A stretch of DNA of 64,000 nt from Bradyrhizobium sp. AZCC 1610 (GTDB taxonomy: Bacteria; Pseudomonadota; Alphaproteobacteria; Rhizobiales; Xanthobacteraceae): NCBI RefSeq assembly GCF_036924515.1, contig NZ_JAZHRR010000001.1:2017001-2081000 (forward strand), in the 5' to 3' direction. The notes beneath the pieces were generated by a model. That model worked only from the letters and a program-made list of their open reading frames with translations, was not told the origin of the DNA and searched no databases. Position 1 is the first letter of the stretch, and every line of letters starts with the position of its first letter. Below, one piece after another: positions 35,412 through 41,796 of the stretch. A program made the translations under genes and the position numbers.

Positions 35412-35870
35412 TCACCCATTCGCGGCATGATCCCTGGCGTAACCTCCGGTCGGGGCTGGGCGAGCAATGGGCGGCGGCGGAACGCCAGGCGCCAGGTAGC
35501 CGCCGGGATTCTTCGATTGCCAGCGCCAATGATCGGCGCACATCTGCGTCAGCGACCGTGTCGCCTTCCAGCCCATGGATTCCTCGGCGAGGGTCGGATC
35601 GGCGTAGCAGACGGCAACGTCGCCCGTGCGCCGTTCGCCGATCTCGTAGGGGATCGTCCTGCCGCTTACCGCCTCGAACGTCCGGATCACTTCCAGGACA
35701 CTGCTGCCCTCGCCGGTGCCGAGATTGACCGTGAACACGCCCGGGCGTGTCTGGTCGCAGCACGCTCAGAGGGCCCTCGGCGAGGTCGGAGACGTGGATG
35801 AAGTCGCGGATCCCGGTGCCGTCCGGAGTGGGGTAGTCGCCGCCCCAGACCGTCAGCCTCGGGCCAGAAT
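35412..35870 (-). pseudogene. galE 3' fragment fused to a glycosyltransferase, frameshifted
   Basis: This is the C-terminal third of a UDP-glucose 4-epimerase. It enters in frame with the upstream glycosyltransferase piece ([20 protein letters not shown]), changes frame near 35750, and continues as [35 protein letters not shown] and [19 protein letters not shown] in another frame. The NAD-binding half is absent, so it cannot be active. It is similar in DNA and protein to the end of the intact galE at 28656-29705. Confidence 0.8.
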
Positions 35871-36552
35871 CCAGAATCAGCACCCGAGCGTGCGGCCGCA
35901 CCGAGAGGAGAGCTGGGAGAGCGCCGATAACTCGATGGTGGCCCTTGTACTTCTCAAGCGGACCTATCGAGACGACAAGATCGCGCTCGGTTTCGACGGG
36001 GTCGTCTCTGGGACCTTCCGGAAAGTCTGGACCGTTCAGTATGACCGCGAAAGCCTCTGGGCCCAAACCGAAAGCCCGACCATAGAGCTCGACCTCAAAT
36101 TTCGCGAGCGTCACCAGTCGCTCGGCTTCCCGGACGAGCGGACGTAACGCACGCCACTGGAAGGACCGCAGGCTATTCCGCAGGACCGAAGGGTGCCCGC
36201 CGCCGTGGAATGTGAGAATATAGGGGCGCCCGGATGTCAGGGCGCCGGGCATCGCAAGCGGAGCAACGCAGGTGTGGTAACTTTGGACATGGACGAGATC
36301 CCAACGTCCATCTGGGACGATGCGATATAGCTCCGGCGAGAACAGCCAATCTTTGCTCCGCGGCCGAGCGGGAGTGCGCAGAACTTCGACGCCGCCGACG
36401 AATTCCCGTGCAGGATAGCGCTGCGACACATCGGTCGTCACGACCGTGACGTTAACGCCGTCCTCGACGAGGCGTTTCGAAACTTCTTGCACATGGTTCT
36501 CGATCCCGCCCATATCCGGATGAAACCGAGACGTCGCCATCAAGACGCGCAA
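35870..36552 (-). pseudogene. GT4 glycosyltransferase 5' fragment fused to galE
   Basis: The ATG at 36552 opens a typical GT4 N-terminus: [66 protein letters not shown], then the domain-2 start [20 protein letters not shown]. After [13 protein letters not shown], where an extended donor-binding half should follow, the frame joins galE sequence without a stop. The protein has lost the nucleotide-sugar site and must be non-functional as a glycosyltransferase unless the first domain has its own role. Confidence 0.8.
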
Positions 36553-37054
36553 AGTAATCGCCTCATGTCTATTGCTGTTCCATCGCCGGCGGGAAGGAGC
36601 GATTTGCGGATTACGACAGCGCCCCCGTCAGCGCGCCCAAGGAGAAGCCGGCAAACGCGCAACCGAGGCCCGAAATGATAGCTCCAACTCTCGCCAGGCC
36701 ATCGAAGTGACCCCGGAAAAGCGCTTCGCGACAGCCGGCCGCCACGCCATCGGAGAGGAGGCGACGACGATAGCGGTGTTCACGGGGGAATCCCGAAAAT
36801 ATCTGGCCAGTTCGGCCTTCCCGAGCCGCTCATGATAGCGGCGCGACGCGAAATAGCTGAAGCGAACTCGGCCCGCATGGTTGGAGCTTCGGCGAAGCCC
36901 CGCCGCATTGGAAGCGCGATGGTTAGGTAGCCATTCTGGATTAGCCGAAGGATCGCTTCAGGCGTTCCCACGAGTCGGACGCGCCAGCGAGCTGTCAACG
37001 GCGGGCACGAGGGGTGCCGAGGGCCTACCGCGGAATGCCTTGCGTCCCTACTTC

Positions 37055-37132
37055 ATTGAAATTGCTGGAGGGAATTTTTGGCATTTTTCCAAATGCGCGT
37101 TGAATTCGTTGAATAATCAGCCGGTTTCGCGG
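37055..37132. repeat. Direct repeat copy 1 (~75 bp)
   Basis: It shares ATTGAAATTGCT, a T-rich run, TTCCAAA-GCGC-TTGAA and TTGAATAATCA with 37519-37592 in the same order and orientation, with ~80% identity by eye. The two copies are 464 bases apart. Confidence 0.65.
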
Positions 37133-37518
37133 GTAAACCACTCTTGCAGGGCGTTTGCCTGGCGGCGCACTGCAATGAAATCTCGGCCCTCGAAATACAC
37201 CTGATTTATAGAATCCCAGTTAGCCATTCAGCTATAGGCGACCGCGGTTTCTTCGATGGAGCCCGCATGATATCGAATCGAACCATGCCACTCTCGTTGG
37301 TTCGTTCGCGCAGCATTCGATAGCGGCTCGGCTCCCGCGCAAAACCTCTAGAAGCAGGTTTTGCTGCGCGTGGGTATTGTGCCTCTGCGCTACATCGGCT
37401 TGGCAACAGCGTAAGCATAGTTGAATAGGGCACGAACTTCGACAGCAGCCGCTTTGCCGAATCGATCGTTTCAAGTTGCCTGAAACGGCTGCTTTCATTT
37501 GGAAACGGCAGCCAAGCT

Positions 37519-37592
37519 ATTGAAATTGCTACTGCGCATTTTTCGGTTTTCTTCCAAACGCGCCTTGAAATCATTGAATAATCAAACTGATT
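37519..37592. repeat. Direct repeat copy 2 (~75 bp)
   Basis: Partner of 37055-37132. The AT-rich repeats bracket a stretch without genes, next to an integrase, and may be duplicated island-end or excision-factor sites. Confidence 0.65.
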
Positions 37593-37842
37593 TTGATTCC
37601 GCCATTCAGACGCCCGATTCGTCCGGCCGCGGTCAGGACTGAAAGCACTGAGTCCGTTATACAGAAGGCGCTGTTCGGGGCCGAATTTTTAGGCGCGTTT
37701 GGAAAGCGCTGTTCCCATTCCCAGGTGTGCTACGATAGTGGGTCTCGCGATATAGCCCGGCGACTCGGACGCGTCGATCCGCCCACCGTTACGCGCTCTA
37801 ACGGTTGGCTTCTTCACTGTAAGCCATTGATCTGCAATGAAC

Positions 37843-37941
37843 GGATTTTGGCTCAGTTGGAAAAATTCCCTTGAGATATCAATGCGAATAGGATGCCTCT
37901 TAATCATCGGGTCCCAAGGTTCGAGCCTTGGTGCGCCTACC
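37843..37941 (+). pseudogene. Decayed tRNA-Lys(CTT)-like sequence, possible attachment site
   Basis: The word GCTCAGTTGG (37851-37860) is the usual D-arm of a bacterial tRNA. At 37892-37908 an anticodon arm can be drawn: loop CTCTTAA with anticodon CTT, T before it and A after it, and a stem GATGC/TCATC with four of five pairs. It is followed by GGGTC and a T-arm CCAAG-GTTCGAGC-CTTGG. About 23 extra bases separate the D-arm from the anticodon arm, the T-loop has one base too many, and no matching acceptor 5' strand is present. It is therefore not a working tRNA. Integrases of the type encoded at 38793 commonly use tRNA 3' ends. Confidence 0.45.
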
Positions 37942-38086
37942 GTCCCATCGATTACCTAGCTGACGTGCAACGCCATTCCGACAGGCGAGCATCGCCTATG
38001 GCCGCCAATCGTTTGCTCGAAGCAAACCTGAGCTACAGTCGTCCAGTATCCGGCGCGAGCAATAACGCGACAGCTCGATCAAGCCT

Positions 38087-38134
38087 AAAGAAAAGCCGGA
38101 CCGTTATGCAGCAGCCATCTGCATAATGGTCCGG
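38087..38134 (-). terminator. Rho-independent terminator downstream of the lysine-rich peptide gene
   Basis: A 16-base stem (CCGGACCATTATGCAG with its partner, one mismatch) closes a 7-base loop at 38096-38134. On the minus strand it is followed by CTTTTCTTT. It lies ~115 bases beyond the stop of the small lysine-rich frame on the same strand. Confidence 0.7.
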
Positions 38135-38248
38135 CCTGACTGGTCGTTGCGCGGATATTCTGTCGGCGAAAGCTGCGGCCTGTCCGTGGCGCAAAGGGCG
38201 TAACGGACCTCAGATGCTATCCGGATAGTAAGAGGCTTCGCTGAACGG

Positions 38249-38311
38249 CTACTTCTTTTTCTTCTTGGCTGTCTTCTTTGCCTTCTTTGCCTTCTTCGCT
38301 TTCTTGGCCAT
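38249..38311 (-). CDS. 20-residue lysine-rich (histone-H1-tail-like) peptide
   Basis: The ATG at 38311 is preceded by a strong ribosome site (GGAGGG, five bases away) and opens a frame that reads MAKKAKKAKKAKK then TAKKKKK and stops. Fourteen of 20 residues are Lys and the rest are almost all Ala, in a KKA repeat typical of histone-H1-like C-terminal tails in bacteria. Such a peptide would bind nucleic acid or membranes by charge alone. A terminator follows on the same strand. The frame in the opposite register is Arg-rich but lacks a ribosome site. It is close to an integrase, so it may belong to the island. Its expression is inferred from the ribosome site and terminator only. Confidence 0.55.
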   Translation of the reverse strand: MAKKAKKAKKAKKTAKKKKK

Positions 38312-38522
38312 GTTGCCCTCCGTGATCCCAAAAGTTGGCTCGATGCAAGTCGACAATCGACGTGCATAGATTCAGGATACACCATAGTTACAAAATTGAT
38401 ACTGCGCGCTTCGAAGAGGGTAAACGACATCGTATTCGAGGAGCAGCTTCGCTTGCCTTCATCAAAACGGATCATGACGAACTACCAATGCACTGCGCCG
38501 CTCGCAGGATCCTGACGCGCGT

Positions 38523-38665
38523 TCACACATAAAACTTGAACGGCTGCCGTTCCTCTCCCTTCGCCGACCCCATGGTGAGGACATCCCAACCATCCGCGCA
38601 AACCGGACGGTGACGGGCAGGCCATCGTTGAAGTTACACGAGTTGTAGTTGATCTTCGTGAGACG
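38523..38665 (-). pseudogene. Small frameshifted frame of unknown function
   Basis: Minus-strand sequence reads [20 protein letters not shown] in one frame and then, one base out of step, [20 protein letters not shown] plus FYV and a stop. Joined, these would make a small, well-composed protein of about 45 residues, so one inserted base may have broken it. I do not recognise the family. Confidence 0.3.
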
Positions 38666-38757
38666 TTGGACTGGGCTAAGAACCACCGAGGCACAGGCCA
38701 CGGGTCACTTGGCGCGCGGTTCAACGAAGAAGGGCTGGGGCGAAATCTGCAGTGTGG

Positions 38758-38786
38758 AAATAAAAAGCCGCCCCGGAGGGCGGCTT
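38758..38786 (-). terminator. Rho-independent terminator of the integrase gene
   Basis: On the minus strand the sequence AAGCCGCCC-TCCG-GGGCGGCTT is followed directly by TTTATTT. The perfect nine-pair stem lies seven bases after the integrase stop codon. Confidence 0.9.
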
Positions 38787-38792
38787 GCTTGG

Positions 38793-40145
38793 TTAGGCGA
38801 CCAGCTTGAGCTTTTGCCGCTTTCTTTCGGGTGGCTGCTCGCCCGACGCATTCTTGCGCGGCTTAATGAAATCAGCCCACGCCTGCAGCGCCTCGCGGCG
38901 TCGCTTGATCATCTCGCTGTCCCAATACGACAGTTCAGCCTCATCGCCGACGCGGTGCGACAGGCAGAACTCAAGCACTTCGCGGCGGAAATTGTGTTCC
39001 TTGTTGTCAGCGCCCCAATTTCGGAAGCTCGTGCGGCAGCCATGCATGGTAGATTTGACGGCAGTGCGCTCGATGGCCCCCACAAGCGCGTTCGCCCGGA
39101 ACGGCTGATGTTGCTCGGCGTGGTCGGAGGGGAACACGTACTTATCCGTTCGCGGCATCGATTGGATGATCTCGATGGCCTGATCTGCCAGCGGGACGAG
39201 ATGCGGCTTCGGCTCTAGCTCGCCCTTAATCTTCATCTTCTCAGCCGGAACCATCCACGTCCTTGCTTCGAAGTCGAGCTCCGTCCACTCCATCAGCCGG
39301 ATTTCTTGGCTCCGCGACACGGTGAGGATGCCGACCTCTGTGCAACGCGCGGCGTTGCCGAGATCATAGCGCAGCCCTGTCATCATTCCCGGCATCTTCG
39401 TGTATGGCGCGGACCGATGCCCCTTCTTACGATTCAGCTTGCGGGGCGACGGCAGCAGGTGTTTGAGGTTGCCGCGCCATGCCGCCGGGTTCTCGCCCGT
39501 GCGCAGTCTCAATGCTTTGGCCGCGTCCATCAGCCGCTCGATCCGCTGGCGCGTCCGTGACGCTGTAACCGGCTTCACGGTCCAGATCGCCTTGAGCGCC
39601 TCCAACACGTGCTCGGTGGTGATCTCCTGGAGCTTCTTGTCGTGCAGGCTCGGCACGTCCCGGACGGAGCGCCGCCACTGCTTCAACTCCTCTTCGGACA
39701 GCCCTTGGCACCAAACGGGGTACTGCTCCTCGGCAAACTCCTTGAACGTCTTGCTGCCCTGAGCGGTGGCCCGCTTCTTGACGCGCGGATCGATGCTCTC
39801 GCGCTTCAACGCGACCTTATAGTCGCGCGCCTTTTCGCGCGCGCTGCTGAGGGTCAGAACGTCGCCGCTTGCGCTGTCGCGGTCGCCAGCCCTGGCGAAC
39901 TCCATCTGCGCCCGCTTGCCCTCGAGGTCGGTGAAGCGGAAGGCCCACATCCGATCACCGCTTTCGCGCACCACCAGATAAAGCCCCCCACCGTCCGCAT
40001 GAACGCCAGCTTGCAGGGATTTAACTTGGTTCGAATTGAGTGCCACTTTAACGTTCCCCTTCCGCTTACCACTTACCGTCACGGATGCTCGGTCGTGATG
40101 GTCAGTTGTTCCAAAATCGAGCTGCTTTGGATGTGTGACCATCAC
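38793..40145 (-). CDS. P4-type tyrosine recombinase / integrase
   Basis: A 450-residue integrase of the phage P4/CP4-57 group. The N-terminal arm-binding domain (DUF4102-like: GVHADGGGLYLVVRESGDRMW) is followed by a core-binding domain (about 130-230) and the catalytic domain with Arg278 (VSRSQEI), His368 and Arg371 (MHGCRTSFRNW), His397 (CLSHRV) and the nucleophile Tyr407 (AELSYWDSEMIKRR). All catalytic residues are present. It would insert and excise a genomic island by site-specific recombination, usually at a tRNA gene. It ends at a perfect terminator and starts about 185 bases from the core sensor-kinase gene, so an island boundary probably lies just to its right. The start codon is uncertain because the first ~30 residues are not family-like. 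Confidence 0.9.
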   Translation of the reverse strand: MMVTHPKQLDFGTTDHHDRASVTVSGKRKGNVKVALNSNQVKSLQAGVHADGGGLYLVVRESGDRMWAFRFTDLEGKRAQMEFARAGDRDSASGDVLTLSSAREKARDYKVALKRESIDPRVKKRATAQGSKTFKEFAEEQYPVWCQGLSEEELKQWRRSVRDVPSLHDKKLQEITTEHVLEALKAIWTVKPVTASRTRQRIERLMDAAKALRLRTGENPAAWRGNLKHLLPSPRKLNRKKGHRSAPYTKMPGMMTGLRYDLGNAARCTEVGILTVSRSQEIRLMEWTELDFEARTWMVPAEKMKIKGELEPKPHLVPLADQAIEIIQSMPRTDKYVFPSDHAEQHQPFRANALVGAIERTAVKSTMHGCRTSFRNWGADNKEHNFRREVLEFCLSHRVGDEAELSYWDSEMIKRRREALQAWADFIKPRKNASGEQPPERKRQKLKLVA

Positions 40146-40329
40146 GGATGCTTTGGAAGGGAGAGCCGCGTCAGCTTACCAGTTTTTCGCCAGAATCGGC
40201 CGGCGTTCGGCGATCTTCAGTGAAGTAAGACGACAGCACATGCAGGTAACATACTGAAAATAAAAGGAAATAAAAAGCGTGAGACGGTCAGTGATACCAG
40301 ACGCAACGCTCAGAATGGATACATGATCC

Positions 40330-41796
40330 GTGACGGCCTTCGGTAAACTGATCCGCACCACGGCGTTTCGCCTGACGCTGGTCTATCTATTCCTGTTTGC
40401 GCTGTTTGCGGCGTCGCTGGTCGGCTATTTCGCCTGGAATACGCGAAGGTTGATCAACGAACAGATTACCACCACGGTGAACGCCGAAACCGCCGAGATC
40501 AACGACATCTACACGCGCCGCGGTTTGCGCGGCGTTGCCCTCACAGTCGCCAACCGCGCGCTGCGGCCGGGCGCCAACCTCTATCTCGTCACGACGCCGG
40601 AAGGGGTGGCGGTCGCCGGCAATGTCGGCTCGCTGGCGCCGGGCGTGATGGCCTCGCTCGGCTGGTCGGAGACCGCCTATCGCCGGCTCGACGAGCAGGA
40701 TACGGCGCATCATCGCGCGCTGGTGCGCGTCACCGAACTCACCAACGGTTTCCGCCTGCTGGTCGGCCGCGACCTCGAAGAGCGCCGCCGGCTGTTCGGC
40801 ATCGTCGCCAACGCCGCGCAATGGTCGCTGCTGGTCGTCATCGTGCTCGGCATCGGCGGCGGCATCTTCGTGGCGCGGCGGGTGCTGCAGCGGATCGACG
40901 CCATGACCGGCACCACAAGGCGCATCATGGCCGGCGACCTTTCCGGGCGTCTGCCGGTCGGACGCAGCGGCGACGAGCTCGATCGCCTCGCGGAAAACCT
41001 CAACGCCATGCTGGAGCGCATCGAGGCGCTGATGATGGGGCTGAAGGAAGTCTCCGACAACATCGCCCACGACCTGAAAACGCCGCTGACGCGCCTGCGC
41101 AACCGCGCCGAGGAGGCGCTGGCGAGTTCCGGCAGCGAGGCCGAATACCGCGCGGCGCTGGAACGGACCATCGAGGAATCCGACGGCCTGATCCGCACCT
41201 TTAACGCGCTCTTGATGATCGCGCGCGCCGAGTCCGGGCAGGCGCGCGGCAACATGGATGATTTCGATGCGGCCGACGTCGCCAAGGGCATCCACGAATT
41301 GTACGAGCCGCTGGCCGAAGACGACGGCATGACGCTGCGCGTCAAGGCTGCTACCGCGCGGCTGCATGGCAACCGTGAGCTGATCAGCCAGGCGCTCGCC
41401 AACCTGGTCGAGAACGCCATCAAATACGGCAAGCCGTCGCCGGTGGTGCAGCCGCTGGATCCTGCGGCCGCCGCGCGCACCCGGGAGATCCTGATCGAGG
41501 CGCGGCGCGAGGGCGACCACGTGCTGTTCAGCGTCACCGATCATGGGCCCGGCATTCCCGAAGGCGATCGCAAGCACGCGGTCGAGCGGTTCGTGCGGCT
41601 GGAGGCGAGCCGGACGCTGCCGGGTTCCGGCCTCGGCCTCAGCCTGGCGTCCGCGGTGGCGACCTTGCACGGCGGTGAACTCCGGCTCGGCGATTCGCAT
41701 CCCGGCCTGACCGCTACGCTGGTCATCCCGGCGCTATCCGCCGCGGGTGACAGGCTTGCGGCCCAAACGCCGGATGTGCCACAGAAGGTGGCATGA
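40330..41796 (+). CDS. Two-component sensor histidine kinase
   Basis: A 488-residue membrane kinase with GTG start. Membrane helices lie at about 13-36 and 163-183 with a ~125-residue periplasmic sensor between them; HAMP is at about 184-236, the phospho-accepting His248 in NIAHDLKTPLTRLRNR, and the ATPase has N box NLVENAIKYGKP, G1 DHGPGIPEG and G2 GSGLGLSLA. It senses an unknown envelope signal and phosphorylates a response regulator. Its stop overlaps the glnE start by four bases. The cognate regulator is not present; the position where it would be expected, upstream, is now occupied by the integrase-bearing segment, which suggests separation by island insertion. Confidence 0.92.
   Translation: MTAFGKLIRTTAFRLTLVYLFLFALFAASLVGYFAWNTRRLINEQITTTVNAETAEINDIYTRRGLRGVALTVANRALRPGANLYLVTTPEGVAVAGNVGSLAPGVMASLGWSETAYRRLDEQDTAHHRALVRVTELTNGFRLLVGRDLEERRRLFGIVANAAQWSLLVVIVLGIGGGIFVARRVLQRIDAMTGTTRRIMAGDLSGRLPVGRSGDELDRLAENLNAMLERIEALMMGLKEVSDNIAHDLKTPLTRLRNRAEEALASSGSEAEYRAALERTIEESDGLIRTFNALLMIARAESGQARGNMDDFDAADVAKGIHELYEPLAEDDGMTLRVKAATARLHGNRELISQALANLVENAIKYGKPSPVVQPLDPAAAARTREILIEARREGDHVLFSVTDHGPGIPEGDRKHAVERFVRLEASRTLPGSGLGLSLASAVATLHGGELRLGDSHPGLTATLVIPALSAAGDRLAAQTPDVPQKVA

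Larger units (their letters stand above)
36553..37842. other. 1.3-kb gene-poor region
   Basis: No complete gene is visible. Near 36610-36720 on the minus strand the peptide FDGLARVGAIISGLGCAFAG then [11 protein letters not shown] looks like a membrane-helix end of a lost protein, family unknown. A hairpin-forming sequence (CGCGCAAAACCT ... AGGTTTTGCTGCGCG) lies at about 37338-37372 and a small palindrome GTTTCA-N7-TGAAAC at 37468-37486. The region contains the direct repeat listed separately. Confidence 0.45.

Noticed and set aside
37335..37374. Hairpin with arms CGCGCAAAACCT and AGGTTTTGCTGCGCG as a small RNA or riboswitch
   Set aside because: There is no T-run, no neighbouring gene in a suitable position and no known riboswitch core; left as structure only.
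38104..38475. 123-codon Arg-rich minus-strand frame over the lysine-rich peptide
   Set aside because: It has no ribosome site, and its Arg run is the out-of-frame reading of the KKA repeat.
40387..41700. 437-codon minus-strand frame opposite the sensor kinase
   Set aside because: Composition and lack of motifs show a shadow frame of the kinase gene.
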